DNA of 64,000 bases, taken from contig WPIO01000043.1 in the NCBI GenBank assembly GCA_009760855.2, positions 3,398,588 through 3,462,587 of the forward strand, written 5' to 3'. This document shows positions 1 through 12,028 of this stretch, in pieces. The first letter of the stretch is position 1; every line of letters starts with the position of its first letter. This DNA comes from Cristatella mucedo (Eukaryota > Bryozoa > Phylactolaemata > Cristatellidae). A program made the position numbers and the translations under genes. Below the pieces are notes generated by a model that saw only the letters and a list, made by a program, of their open reading frames with translations, made no database searches and was not told where the DNA came from.

Positions 1-164
1 GTGGGAGGGCAGCAGCAGCACGCTAGCACTGGAAGCTTTGAGGAGACTACAGTCTATTGCTTGTAACGAGTGGCTTAAGGTGTTAGCCTAAATACACCAT
101 GCGTTTTTTAATAGAACTCATGAGTTTAAATAGGTACTCTTTGGATGTTAATAATAATATTAAC

Positions 165-715
165 AGTCATAATAATAAAGCAATAATAATAAATTTCTGT
201 AGAAAACTCAGAGAAGTTAATTTTTTTCTAGGAACCTTAAGTGTGCTGTAAGGAAACATGGTTAGTGGTTACGAGCAAAAGGTCCAAAAGCATAACGTGG
301 TTAAAGGTGAGCACACACAAGCATAAAATGAACAAACCGCAAGAATCTACCAAATGCTGCGATAAACAGCAGCGTTTTCAAATTCTTTTTAAATGCCACC
401 AAGCCAGGGGATGTCATGACGTCAATCAATAGTGAGTTCCAGGCTTTGGGAGCACATGCACTAAAGTCAATATATCGAAAGGATTTGAGATTCTTACTAG
501 GTGAAACTATGCGATTTCCTTCAGAAAAGTGGGTGATACGATGTTTAAGCTGGTGGGGCACTCGTTCTGATCGTTAAGCTGGATCCTGAGAACTAAGAGA
601 CTTAAAAGTAAGTGTGAAAACCGTGAAATCGATACGCTGCTTGATGGGAGCCTGTTCAGAGTACTGTAGATGTGCGACACTGTGCGGCTGTGGAGTATGT
701 TGATCTGCGATAATG
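165..715 (-). mobile_element. Family A LINE 3' fragment
   Basis: An antisense copy. An AAT-rich start (the 3' tail) leads into the hairpin remnant near 205-235 and the RT C-terminal part, which reads on the minus strand as [16 protein letters not shown]. It is strongly diverged, with several stops. Confidence 0.7.
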
Positions 716-979
716 ACATGGACTTGTTTTTAAGCTGCAGGCGCTTTTAATTTTTGCTGTGATCTGATATAGTCGGAATATTGAAACGAAGCATTGCTAT
801 AACGGGTAGAAAATGTCAGCGAGATCAGTATTTGTCGTCGCTATTTGTCATCAGTATCTGCGCCAACGATTGGCAACGGTTACGATGGGATTTTTATTTT
901 TACTGCGATGGTGGGAGTCACTGCAAGCTGTTGGCATCGACATCCGGATATTTGCATGTATGCAGCAGCCTCGACTAGC

Positions 980-1660
980 TAATGTAATGTATCTCCGTCT
1001 GTAACTCCACAAAGTCACAAAGATCCTGTGGGTGTTACGCAGGAGAGTTTTGTATAGCTCACTCACAGCCTAAGTGGCTTTCGGTATGCATTTGGTGGCC
1101 AACAGACGTCGTCTCACGCAACAAAGAGAAAGTGGGAAGCATAGCAGAGCCAGGAAAGCAGCTGAGGTAGTGAGTAGCATAGAAGTAGCAGTTCAAGACC
1201 ACTGAAAAATATGTGCCATAGTCGGCAGCAAGAGAGTAGTTGTCGTTGCGTAAGAATTGTGGAAGCTAGTTCCACAGTCTAGGACCTGCAGAGCTAAAGC
1301 TTCTGTCGCCAAATGTCTTTAAGGGGAGGAATGAGACAGCTAATTTATTGTCCACACAGGACCTGAGGGCACGAACAGGCTGAAACTGATGCAGCAGTTC
1401 AGCTAGGTATGAGGGAGCCAAGCCGTGGCGGGCCTTGTGGGTCAGCGTAAGAACTTCGCTCTGCATCCTTTGCTCAACTGGCAACCATCCTAGCTCTTTC
1501 AGCAACGGAGACACGTGCTCAAACTTGAACTCTTTTAATCCAGCCACACGCTTAGGGTGTCTTATGAGCAGCAGTTCGGTTTTATCATCATTTAAGCTGG
1601 CCTTTGAGCTCCAGCACTTCCGTTGCCATCCGTCTGCAAACGGCTAGCCCCGCCATGCTG
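980..1660 (-). mobile_element. Family B LINE (L2/CR1-like) 3' fragment
   Basis: It begins with ATGTAATGTATCTCCGTCTG (3' tail in antisense) and encodes on the minus strand [20 protein letters not shown] and [15 protein letters not shown], the C-terminal RT region of a second LINE family. At 1540-1600 it joins an RT block (about 20340-20400 in another copy) out of register, so a deletion is present. Confidence 0.75.
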
Positions 1661-1784
1661 CGTTCGAGGCAAGCACGCTTGAGGGACAGCAACGGTGACA
1701 GCAACGCTAGATTTGAGCCATCTCCGATACGAAAAAAAGGAGAAAATTACTAGGGTAGCATCTACGATATAGCTCAGGTTGCGG

Positions 1785-2160
1785 ACTTCAGCCAGACCTT
1801 GGTTACCTGGAAAATGTCAAGAGCTTATCCAAGTATCCAGCTGCTAACGACTAGGAGTTTATTGAAATAAAATGTGGAATTGCTCAAGCAAAATATGTAC
1901 GTAGTCACAGACATTGTTATCGGCATTTGCACAACAAGGGTAGATACACTAGCAGCAGCTCATATAGAAGAACGCAGGGGGCGGATAGGAACTTGCCCAT
2001 CGTTAGTAATAGTGATGCGGTTGATCATTTGGTGGTCGGCGGCTCCTTTTTGTAGGTTGCGTCTGATTAAAAACTTTCCTAAAACACGAAGCCTACATCG
2101 GAAGTATACACAGGACACCCATCGGTACCACTTGAGCTAGATCGAAACGATAACAAGCCT
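1785..2160 (+). repeat. Dispersed repeat R1, left copy
   Basis: The segment holding GAAATAAAATGTGG, CACAGACATTGTTAT, AACGCAGGGGGCGGATAG and AAGCCTACATCGG is repeated in inverted orientation at 6705-7085. The family is not known. Confidence 0.7.
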
Positions 2161-2179
2161 AAAGGGTCGTACTTGTTCA

Positions 2180-2300
2180 TTAACCTGAGGTCTTGGAATT
2201 GAGTCGTACAAAGGACAATCCTTGATTTCGATGTGAAAGCCGTGGCGATATCTGGTGAGGCTCTTTTATCACTATATACATGAGGCTGCTAAATCAGCAA
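2180..2300 (+). mobile_element. Possible degraded SINE type 1 tail
   Basis: GGTGAGGCTCTTTTATCACTATATAC with ATGAGGCTGCTAAATCAGC matches the type 1 3' end; the promoter half is not recognisable. Confidence 0.3.
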
Positions 2301-2739
2301 AATTTTTTTTCTAGCGGGACATGCAAAATATAGACTAGAATAGGAGCACATAGGACAATAGGAGCACAATCAAGACAGTCACTGCCAAAGAGTGCGACTC
2401 TTACGAGTGAGTTCCAGACTGTAGATGAATACGAGCAGGAGATCACTGTAAATTTACAATTTAACGCTCTAGCGATGACGAAATTACCAGCAGCAGAGAA
2501 GTTGTTGGTGCGAGAGCAGCATTCCGCAGTAGCAGGGAGGTCGGATAGGTAGGCTGCTAGAGTCGAGTAAGTTTAACAACATATACAGATACAGATATAC
2601 ATATACATAAACAGGTGGTAAGCCAGATGGAGAAACTCGAAGGTAAGAGTCGATGCGTGACACAGAGCTAGTGAAGCTCAAAAAGTGGTTTCTAATTTTC
2701 CACCTTTTGCTGCTGATGGCAGACCAAGCGAGGAGCCGA
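2301..2739. other. No gene seen
   Basis: Sequence between the R1 repeat/SINE remnant and the long family A LINE. It has a short CATATA-type repeat near 2580-2612 and nothing else I can assign. Confidence 0.4.
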
Positions 2740-2759
2740 GTTAATAATGCGATATAAAC

Positions 2760-3600
2760 CTCTGGTAATAAGCGACCTTATTTCTGAAAATGGTATCGAC
2801 CTGCTCGCCCTAATTGAAACTTAGCTTAAATCAAAAAACTGCCCGACAATTAAAGGCTCTACTCCATCTGGTTTCTCGTTCTTTCACACCCCTAGATCGA
2901 TCAAAACTGGAGGTGGGGTTGCTATTATCTTTCGCTCGAAATTCAACTTCAAGCCATTTGCAGTACTCTCAAAGCAGTGTTTTGAATCGATTGTCTTGGT
3001 CTCATCCGAAAAGAAGCTACCGATAGAGGCAGTAGTATATCGCCCACCAGGTACCAAATCCTCCTTTATCTTAGATTTTACCGATCTCATGTCGATTCTG
3101 TGTGCAAGAAATCGGTCCTTCCTCGTTATGGGTGATTTCAACGTTCGCTTTGATAACTTATCTGACGCTTTCAGCACCAAATTTTGAGCATTGACTGACT
3201 CATTGTCTCTTGTGGCTCATGTGCATGGCGTTACTCAGATCAAGGGTCACACACTCGACCAGATTTTCTCGTACAATTGCACTTTGTCGTCACTAATTAT
3301 TACCGAATCCTGATGATCTGACCACATGCAGATCTCATTCAATCTACAGTGTGTGCCCACCTCCTCCTCTAAATTAATCTGTGAATCGCAAAACCTCAAG
3401 ACCCTTGACAGCGATGCTGTCCCTGCGAGAATATCTGCTTCACGTCTGCTGCTCAGTCCTCCCTCCGATCTGTCATCATTAGTAGATAGCTACAACACAA
3501 CACTAGCTGACACGCTCGACGACTTTGCACCTTTGACAAAGCGCACTGTGCGCCATACGGTTTACAAACGACATTAAACTAGCCAGGTCTACTAAGCGAA
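2760..3600 (+). pseudogene. Family A LINE endonuclease (APE type) region
   Basis: Seen in order, across frame changes: ISENGIDLLALIET (then TAG where Trp is usual), KTGGGVAIIF, VVYRPPG, FLVMGDFNVRFD, TLDQIFSYN and SDHMQISF. These are the ordered motifs of apurinic/apyrimidinic-type LINE endonucleases, including the GDFN and SDH catalytic blocks. The region is broken by stops near 2820 and 3187 and by frame changes. Confidence 0.75.
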
Positions 3601-3848
3601 AGCTTGAAAAATCACACAAAAGATCTGGACTGACTGTCCATTGACAGGCATATGAAGACTACTGTAGGTCGAACCAATCGATCCTAGCAAAGGCTAAGTC
3701 TAGCTTCTATAGAAACATTGTTGAATCACAGATGCACAATCCAAAAATGCTAATATCGGCGATCAACCATCTCCTCAACCGCTCTTACGTTAGCTCCTTA
3801 CCTGATGATCCTTGAGATGATCTAGCCGATCGCTTCCCTCGATTCTTT

Positions 3849-5520
3849 GTGCAGAAGATAGACAACAAGATAAGGGAATCCATCCCTGCGATGACAATAT
3901 CCCCAATAGAATGCTGTTCCCCGATTCCTGGCTGCACCTCAATGTCTACATTTAAGCAGCTCACTAGTGATCTAGTCCTGAAGTTCGGATCTCAATCAAA
4001 GAAGAAAATGAGTCCTCTGGACCCTATCCCCACTTTCCTGCTACGACGTTGCATTGATCTGCTGCTGCCGTGCATAACTAACATCATAATTATGTCATTA
4101 GCCTCAGGTCATGTCCCAGCACCTTTCAAAGAAGCTGTAGTCGGGCCACTTCTCAAGAAAGTGACACTAGACCAAGAGAACTTAAACACCTACCGCCCAG
4201 TCTCCCTTCTACCATTCCTATCAAAGACACTAGAACGGATCGTGGCGGACCAGCTGAACTCATATTTCGAAACCTCACACCTTGATTGTAAGCTCCAGTC
4301 TGGCTTTAGAGCGAATAACTCCACAGAGTCAGCATTGCTTACGGTATACAACGACCTACTTAGGAATGCAGACATGGGTAGATTGTCTCTGCTTGATCTT
4401 TCGGCAGCTTTCGATACCAACGATCGCAAAGCTCTTCTAGAGCGTCTCTCATCTCGCCTAGGCATCACTGGCACTGCTCTGCAGTGGTTCAGGTCCTATC
4501 TCAGTGGAAGACACCAGAGTATTGACGTGAATGGACGAAGATCATCTGACGTACCTCAGAAATATGGCGTACCTAAGGGCTGCATGATAGGTCCGGTTCT
4601 TTCCACGGTTTATACTCTCCCTCTTGCTGATGTGATTGCCAAGCACAACCTATGCTTTCACTTTCATGCGGATGACACTCAGTCGTACCTCTGCTTTGAT
4701 CCCTCCCAGCCATCGAGCACCTCAAATTCTCTCAACTCACTTGCTGCATGTATTGATGACATCAACACATGGATGGAAGCAAATCTTCTAAAAATAAATG
4801 ATGATAAAACTAACTTACTAGCTAAGGGCAAACCCAGCGTGATTCAGAAATTGGAAAGGCTGACTTTCAAAATTGGCTCTGCCAGCATATTTCCTGTTAA
4901 ATCAGCTCGAAATCTAGCTGTCATATTCAAACGCTACCTCTCGTTAGACGACCATTTCAGCTCCACAGTCAAATCTGCCTATTTTCAGATTCATAACATT
5001 GCTAAAATTCGGGCTTGTTTAGATAAGAATACCACGTTAAAGTTGGTCAATGCATTCGCGACATCCCGTCTCGACTTCTGCAACTCACTGCTTACTGGTC
5101 TACCAGCATGTGCGATCAGGCGATTGCAGCTGGTGTAAAACTCTGCAGCTAGGCTTGCTAGCCGTGTGCGTTGCAGGTGCCACATTATACCACTTCTCGC
5201 TGACCTGCACTGGCTACCAGTCAAGCAACAGATTGACTTCAAGGTTTTGTCGCTCACTTTTAGGTCCCTTCATTCTATGGCTCCAGCCTATCTCTCCGTC
5301 ATACTCCCCCATCAGGCCAAGCACCGTACCACCCGCTTTAGGAATCCAACAGTCTAGAAATACCTCGCACTAACCTTGAATCCGTTGGAGACCGTGCATT
5401 TAGTTCGTATGTTCCCAAAGCCTGGAACTCCCTCCCGACCTGCGTCAGAACATTCCCTGACCTGACCACATTTAAAAGGAACTTAAAAACGCACCTATTT
5501 AGGACAGCATTTAGTGGGTC
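3849..5520 (+). pseudogene. Family A LINE reverse transcriptase region
   Basis: One frame is open from about 3849 to 5138. RT motifs in order: YRPVSLLPFLSKTLERIVAD, SGFRANNSTESAL, LLDLSAAFDT (motif A), YGVPKGCMIGPVL (motif B), FHFHADDTQSYL (motif C, FHADD in place of the common YADD) and INDDKTNLL (motif D). The stop at 5136-5138 is TAA where sister copies read Gln (LVQNSAAR), a C-to-T change. The connection domain continues after it (LADLHWLPVKQQIDFKVLSL) to about 5520. Confidence 0.8.
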
Positions 5521-5689
5521 CTTGCGATTCGTCCTTTATGTGCTTATGTGTGCTGATACTGTGCATGCTGCCACTAACCACATTTGCATGCTGACCCTGT
5601 GCGTGTCACCCCTAACCACGTTATTCATTTTGTTTGTTTACCAAGCATGATATTACTCACCATTCAATTGCATTTTTCTTTGCAGCAAA

Positions 5690-5745
5690 TGTACAGCGGC
5701 TAGAGAGAGAGAGATTGAGTTCTCTGAGGGCGCTTTATCAAGTGC
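5690..5745 (+). other. Family A LINE 3' terminal hairpin
   Basis: In family copies the tail reads AAAGCGCC, then AGAGA, a short loop, TCTCT and GGCGCTTT, forming a two-part stem just before the (ATT)n end. In this copy the 5' arm is mutated (CAGCGGC), while the 3' arm is intact. Such 3' stem-loops are recognised by the reverse transcriptase in L2/CR1-type LINEs (family knowledge). Confidence 0.6.
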
Positions 5746-5929
5746 ATTATTATTATTAATAGCCAGTTGCAGAAGACTGGAGGGCGCACAGCAGCGATGT
5801 AAATACGATTTCAAAAAAGTGAGCTCCTTTGGATTTTTTATTTCGCTCAAATTTACTCTGATTTTGGCAATGTGTTTCGCTTGAAAGTAAAGCAACTTGA
5901 CCGTTAGGAAAATGCGCACTCACATCTGT

Positions 5930-6415
5930 TTGTTGTTGAATGGTATCTGCTTACTTTTAGGTACCTTTATTGTTTGGCTCCAGCCTATCTCTCAGATCTT
6001 ATCCCCCACCCGGCCAAGCATCGTACCACCCGCTTTTTGGAATCCAGCAGTCTACCAATACCTCGTACAAACCTCAAATCCTTTGGACACCGTGCATTTA
6101 GTTCGAATGCTCCTAAAGCCTGGAACTCCCTCCCGACTTGCGTCAGAACATCCCCTGACCTGTTCACATTTAAAAAGATCTTAAAAACACACCTATTTAG
6201 GACAGGGTTTAGTGTGTCCCTGTGATTCGTCCTTCATGTACTTATGTGTGCTGACCCTGTGCATGTCACCACTAAACATGTTATTCATGTTGTTTATCAA
6301 GCATGATATTACTCACAATTCAATTGCATTTCCTGTTGCAGCAAATGTAAAGTGCCTAGAGAGTGATTGAGTTTTCTGAGGGTGCACTATCACGTGCGTT
6401 AATATGATTATCTAG
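5930..6415 (+). mobile_element. Family A LINE 3' fragment
   Basis: It carries the RT C-terminal frame ([38 protein letters not shown]) and a 3' end at about 6340-6415 whose hairpin arms read AGTGC and GCACT in place of the family AGCGC and GCGCT. Confidence 0.8.
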
Positions 6416-6704
6416 AGATTCAAGCGTGACGTCACTGAATGAGGCTAGAAGAAACTGCAGATCAAGTCTTCCAACGAATACTTTCGGGTAAGACTAGAGT
6501 CATAGGTTACTGATAGCCTGTTTTTGCAATCGATTAGAAGCAGGCGTTAGTGGCGACCCATGTGCGAATGTCGTCATCGCAGGTGGTGTGAGAATTAGGA
6601 GAGTCACATACAGAGCAAGCCTGAGGCGGGTCCAAGGCTAACGAAAGCTAATTGTCAGGGCTTGAAAGTGAGAGACGAAATTGTGTTTGGTGATGCTATT
6701 GGCT

Positions 6705-7085
6705 GGACTGAGGTTGTAGATTATCGTTTCGAGCTAGCTTAGGTAGCACCGATGCGTGTCCTGTGTATACTACCGATGTAGGCTTCGCGCGTTAGCCACG
6801 TTTCTAAGCAGACGAAAAGTTACAAAAAGGAGCCGCCTATCACCGAACGATCAACCGAACCACTGTTACTAACGAAGGTTAATTTCACTATCCGCCCCCT
6901 GCGTTCTGCTGTATGAGCTGCTGCTGGCGTATCTAACCTTGTTGTGCCGGTGCCAATAATAATGTCTGTGACTGGGTTAAGCTTTTGATTCAGCAATGCC
7001 ACATTTTATTTCAATGAACGTCTAGTTGTTGGCAGCTAGATACTCGAATATGCTCCTGGCATTTTCCAGGTAAGAAATGGGCATA
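6705..7085 (-). repeat. Dispersed repeat R1, right copy (inverted)
   Basis: The reverse complement of the R1 left copy with scattered differences (for example CTATCCGCCCCCTGCGTTCT and CCGATGTAGGCTTCG). The pair flanks the longest family A LINE. Confidence 0.7.
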
Positions 7086-7271
7086 AGGCCGAATCCTGAG
7101 GTAGCCTACGTTCTTGGCTGCCTAGAACGCCGACGCCAATAGACAAATTTGGCATATGACGCTTTTGCGTGCTGACCCTGTGCATGGCGCCTCTAACCAT
7201 GTTATGCTTGTTCCCATTGTGATGCCGCGAACATAATATTAAGCTCTGTTTATAGAATATGGAAACTGCCT

Positions 7272-7526
<255 letters not shown>

Positions 7527-7684
7527 TTACAATCTCTGCACGGGCTATATAAGTTTATTATACCAAATATTATAATATTATATTACATGAAGAAAACATA
7601 CAAGCTTATCTGATTTACCAGCCTCTTTTGTACAGTGGCAGAAAAGCCGTAATGACAGTTATGACAACTTGCAGTAGGAAATGA

Positions 7685-7775
7685 TGTCATTAACTGCAGG
7701 ACTCGAACCCATGATCTGGGTCACAACGGACGAGCACCTTACCTCTCTCTACGTTCTCAGGTTTCTCATTGTGAT
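7685..7775 (-). mobile_element. Partial SINE type 1
   Basis: ACTGCAGGACTCGAACCCATGA is an antisense B-box followed by an A-box-like GAGCACCTTACCTCTC. It lies between the GA and CA/TA microsatellites. Confidence 0.45.
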
Positions 7776-7786
7776 TGTAGCTAACC

Positions 7787-7798
7787 CACACACACACA

Positions 7799-7830
<32 letters not shown>

Positions 7831-7833
7831 CAC

Positions 7834-7874
<41 letters not shown>

Positions 7875-7945
7875 CATATATATACATAATGTATGTAGTA
7901 TATATATATATATATATATATATTATATCTATATACATATATAGA
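7787..7945. repeat. Compound (CA)n (CACG)n (TA)n microsatellite
   Basis: CA, then CACG, then long TA runs interrupted by CATA. The TA part is self-complementary. Open frames here are artefacts. Confidence 0.97.
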
Positions 7946-7999
7946 GAGGGAGAAAAAGAGAGAGCGAAAAAAGAGAATGTGAAAAGCACTGTTGAGTCA

Positions 8000-8290
8000 G
8001 GAGGGAAGTCGACAAAGTGAGTAGTATGGAAGTAGCTGCTCAGAGTGGCTGAAAAAGAAGAGCTACGGTGGGCAGTAAGAGAGTAGCTGCCATTGCGTAA
8101 GGATCATGAAAGTGAGCGCCACAGTCTATGACCTGCAAAGCAAAAGCTTCAGTTTCCAGCATTCTTTAAGACAAGGAGTGAAGCGGCTAATTTAGTATCC
8201 ATCGAGAACCTGAGGGAGCGACGAGGGTGAAACTAATACAGCAGTTAAGCTAGGCATGAGCGTAGCCGTGAAACACTATTCGCGAGGAAT
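8000..8290 (-). mobile_element. Degraded family B LINE fragment
   Basis: GAGTAGTATGGAAGTAGCTGCTCAG, TAAGAGAGTAGCTGCCATTGCG and GCAGTTAAGCTAGGCATGAG follow the order of antisense family B copies. Confidence 0.6.
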
Positions 8291-8877
8291 GCACCTGAGC
8301 AATATATTTTACGTAAGAGATTGTTAAAGCTAACCATCACACGTGGCTGACAGTTAAAGGACGCAAAAGTACACTAGGTTCAAGTTACAGGGAACCAGAG
8401 ATTTCGCTGGGATAGAGTTTCAATGGCACTGGCTTTCATTCTGAAATCATTCGCGAACACTGACCGAGTGCATAGGTCCGCCGAGTAGAGCTGCTTATCG
8501 CCAAAGCCTTTCGTCAACCAGGATCTAGGTTATGCCAGCCAAGCGAGGACAGGCGTGAGAACACGTCGCACTGTCGGGTCAGCTGCAGCGTTTCGCAGGG
8601 GATCTCTAGCTCTTGTGCAACCTTACCACCGGCGCCCATTGATAAGATGGGGTTGCATTGTTCGCATATTCGCGAAGCCCGTGTCAAGGTTGCCATTCAA
8701 GAATCTTGCGTGGTACAAAAATATTGCTCCGATCAATTATTCATGAATACGGTGCTGGTTTCGCGCTCGTTCTCTCGTTCTCAAGTAGAATACTAGAAAC
8801 GTTTACGGAAACAGTCGAGAGCAACCAAAACCACTCCCTTTCTCTGTCGTTCCCTTACCCTCTTTCTCTCTCTATAT
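8291..8877. other. No gene seen
   Basis: No recognisable product or repeat between a family B remnant and the CA/CT microsatellite. Confidence 0.35.
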
Positions 8878-9008
8878 TACACACACACACGCACGCACAT
8901 ACACAAACACACACACACACACACACACGCACGCACAGATACACACATACACACACTCTCTCTCTCCCTCTCTCTTTTTTTCTCCCCCTCTCTCTCTCAC
9001 ACACTCAC
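8878..9008. repeat. Compound CA/CACG and CT microsatellite
   Basis: CA and CACG repeats pass into a CT-rich run and end in ACACTCACG. Confidence 0.95.
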
Positions 9009-9174
9009 GTAATGTAATTACAATTTCCATTTTCACGTGGCTACCAAAATTACCAAAATAAGCAGAAACATTTTTTTCACGCGCTTAACAAAACAGGCTG
9101 CTGCAACGGGTAATGAATATGGCTGCAAGTCTTCATATTAAAACAATACAGAGTTTGTCATGTGTCTCCTTGGC

Positions 9175-9690
9175 TTAAGGATCTGCCATGGCTCCTGGCT
9201 ACCAATGAATACAGAGTAAAGGTCTCACGCTGACTGATTTCACCCGCCATGACTTGGCTTCTTCCTACCTAGCTAAACTGCTGTATCAGTTTTAGCTTCC
9301 TCGTGCCCTCAGAACATCGGTGGAAAATAAGTTAAGTATTCCATTCCTCTGCTAAAAGACCTTTTCGAAAAAGCTTTTGCTCTGTAACTTGTAGGCAATA
9401 GAGCGCACTCTCAAAACACTTTCGCAACGAAATACTCTTCAGCTGCCCGCTATAACACATATTTTTTAGCTATTTTAAAATATAACGTCCGTGCCACTCC
9501 CGTGACTGTCCTCGTGACTCAGCTTTGTTCACTTTCTTTTTGGTTCGGGAAATGAAGTCTGTTGGCTACCGCATGCGTACCAAAAGCTGGTTAGGATTAG
9601 CGTGTGCAGTTGAAAACCCCCCCACCGTAAACACCCTCAAGTCTTTGTGGCTTTGTGAAGTCACGGACGAAGTTAAAATGAACAGTATTA
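9175..9690 (+). mobile_element. Family B LINE 3' fragment
   Basis: A sense copy: CTTCCTACCTAGCTAAACTG, CCTCGTGCCCTCAGAACATC, then AATGAAGTCTGTTGGCTACC and a final CTTTGTGGCTTTGTGAAGTC before the tail. Confidence 0.65.
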
Positions 9691-9699
9691 CACATCCAT

Positions 9700-11801
9700 A
9701 GCGCAGCGAGGTCAATGCGACAGCAATAGAGGGCTGCAGCAGGTGTACGACAGTGGCGGCCTTGACCGGCGGCAACTCAGGCCAATCAGCTCCACTGGCG
9801 GAGCACCAACTCCAGATGCAAGACTCGTATCGTGCTTGTATCGTGCCTTTTTGGGTTCTTTCTCTGCCTTGGCCACAGATTGTCGCGAATAAGTCGTCGG
9901 TTCGCAGCCCTTATAGTTCAGAAGCCACGAAAGATAAAGATGGCTACCAGTCAAAATTGGGCGCGGTTAGGTGTGCCGCCACAACATCGCAACTACCGCA
10001 CATGCACGTGTATTCTTGGTATCGACGCTGCCGGTTCGACGCAGCTCGACCGTCGGCGGATGCGCGCGGCTGTCCCGCTCATCACCGCATCGCGCGCATC
10101 GTCGCGTGGCAGCTACGTCAGCATTGAGCCGCATTGAGCGTACGGAGGAGACAGCGGTGGGCTGCGTCGGAGCCTCCGAGTCTCTGAGCTGCGCTCAGCT
10201 CGTCGTCGCCGAAGTCGCTCGGCACGGTACCAAAAGATGTATTCGTTAGGATCACGTGACATAAGCTTCCCGCGTTCTGGCGGCTCTCAGGTTGTCGCTT
10301 TCGCTCGCTAAAGGCGCTCGCGTCATCATTTTATACTATCAAGTAATAGTTACTTTTATTCTGGAAAGATACTTTATCAATTCACTATAATGACGTGGGA
10401 ACCTCACAGCCGACGCTCACCCAACCCTTTTTACTTTGCGGCCGCTGCACGCCTCAAAGCCGCGTATCAGCACGCTTCCTTAGCAGCAAATTTACAGTTC
10501 TTCAAAAGAGGTTTATTCCACAGAGGGTGCTATATACATGCTCTTTAAAAAATAGTCTCGTTTACTAGCATGCTGAATATTATCACACCAGTGTAATCAG
10601 AATTTGGACGCGTACTGGGAGCCCTTGACGAAGGTGCAGTAGACGCAGTATAATGTACACAAGCCCCACATTTGAACAGTCCCTTGTGTGGCGAGAATGC
10701 GCAGGTGTAACCGCGCAATCAAGAGATCTGCAAATCTTGTTTGCTTGCATAGCCGTTGTCCTGGGTAGTGTAAGTACCATTCTTACGTTGCGTCGGTTAG
10801 GCCGTACGCACTAGGCGCGGAGGTAGTTTCCAGCGGCGCTGCTAAGTTTGTCTAGCGATAGCGTTTTCTATCGGCTGCAGCTCCGGAGATCTGCCTCGCG
10901 GGCAGAGAACGGCTCGCTATTTCTGGACCGCATGTTATGCCTTTCCCAGAAAGTGCGTCTCCCTTAGCGCCGGAAGGAGCAGCAGCGAGTCACCACTTAA
11001 GCGACGCTCATGCGTGTGCCTATGAAACCAGCTGCTGGTTCTTTCTCGTCGCTGTGATATGCACCGTATCTGCCAACGCCCTGACTAGGCAGCAGCGTCG
11101 GTCACTGAGTAGCTTAATTGAACAGAAAACCCGCGTTACTCGTGCTGTTAATTATCGCCCTTTCCTAATCACTATCGACTGAAACGCATCTTCTAAATTC
11201 GTACAGATAGACGGCGTTAGCTAGTTGCCTTTTTTTGAATTAAACACTCGCGCTGCTGGCTGTCCAAGACGCAACAATCTACTGACACTAATAGTGTCGA
11301 AAATAAAAAAACATATCCGCTAGGAAACACTAAAGCCAGACGATATTATAAGGCTAACAAACATTCTTCAAGCTATTCTCGGCTTTGTTGTAATAGCTTT
11401 GCGAGAATTTAGCTACGGACACGCTCACGCATGCAAACACGTGCTCAGATAGCCAAACACACAGCCACGCACACAAATGCGCAGACACACCTGTCTGCAT
11501 TCATGGCCTGCGCTCACAGCACCGATTGTGGATAGACTTACTGGGCTGCATAAGCTGTCTTCACCTGTGTGCAGAATGCAGTGCGGTCTGAGGCTTACGT
11601 GTCATCTTCTAAAAATCGGCTTAAATTGTTGACTACGAAAAGTTCAAAGTAGTACAGTGCCGGCTGGGTCGTAACGGCCTTCATGTTAAATTTTGAGTAA
11701 AGTGAATGGTGAATATGCGTGCGAAAGTGCACGTGCACCGCTCGGTACTGATATCGTACCTCCTCAAAACAAGATGTCCGCCGACGCGATCCACCTACCT
11801 C
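9700..11801. other. GC- and CpG-richer upstream region of the lipase gene
   Basis: At about 9950-10330 the sequence is rich in CG dinucleotides and short open frames without known domains, unlike the AT-richer flanks. It could be a regulatory region, a first exon of an unknown gene or a repeat. From 10330 to 11801 no feature was recognised. Confidence 0.3.
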
Positions 11802-11845
11802 CATAAAAGCCAGTCATTACTGAAAACGCGTTGCCGGGCGTTCAA
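11802..11845 (+). promoter_or_regulatory. Candidate core promoter of the lipase gene
   Basis: A TATA-like box (cataaaag) lies at 11802-11809. A start site would be expected about 30-38 bases downstream, near the ttgccgggcgttcaacc segment at 11831-11847. The ATG is at 11902, giving a short leader of about 60-70 bases. This rests on consensus and position only. Confidence 0.4.
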
Positions 11846-11901
11846 CCGTCTCGCTGCGACGAGCACATCGAAGCGTGTCGTCCCGTCGGCGAGCGGTTGC
11901 C

Positions 11902-12028
11902 ATGCGACTGTTGCTCGCCCTTTTGGCCGCCGCGGAGCTGCTCGCCACCGCCAGTGCTAGCAGCATGCGCCGGCGTTCCGGCGTCCGCATTGAGGACGAG
12001 ATCAGACGCCTTCAGAGTCCGCGGCAAA
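11902..12028 (+). CDS. Lipase exon 1 (signal peptide)
   Basis: The ATG at 11902 opens a Leu/Ala-rich signal peptide (starts [20 protein letters not shown]) with a probable cleavage after an ASA or SAS site. A basic stretch (RRRSG) and a short acidic/basic segment follow. The donor is AAA|gtgagt; the exon ends after the first base of codon 43. I chose this ATG because it directly precedes the hydrophobic core and lies about 100 bases downstream of a TATA-like box. Confidence 0.85.

Larger units (their letters stand above)
2740..5755 (+). mobile_element. Family A LINE (L2/CR1-like), longest copy
   Basis: This contains endonuclease and reverse transcriptase regions in order and a 3' end with the family hairpin (about 5690-5740) followed by ATT repeats. 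No ORF1 was seen upstream, so it is 5'-truncated or its ORF1 is unrecognisable. The coding frames carry stops and shifts, so the copy is dead. Other copies in this window align to it along its whole length. Confidence 0.85.

Noticed and set aside
7681-7989. Thr-His and Tyr-Ile rich frames on both strands
   Set aside because: They arise from CA, CACG and TA repeats.
9753-10249. Overlapping frames of 90-124 codons in the CpG-rich block as protein genes
   Set aside because: Several frames are open at once because the block is GC-rich; none shows a known motif or splice support.
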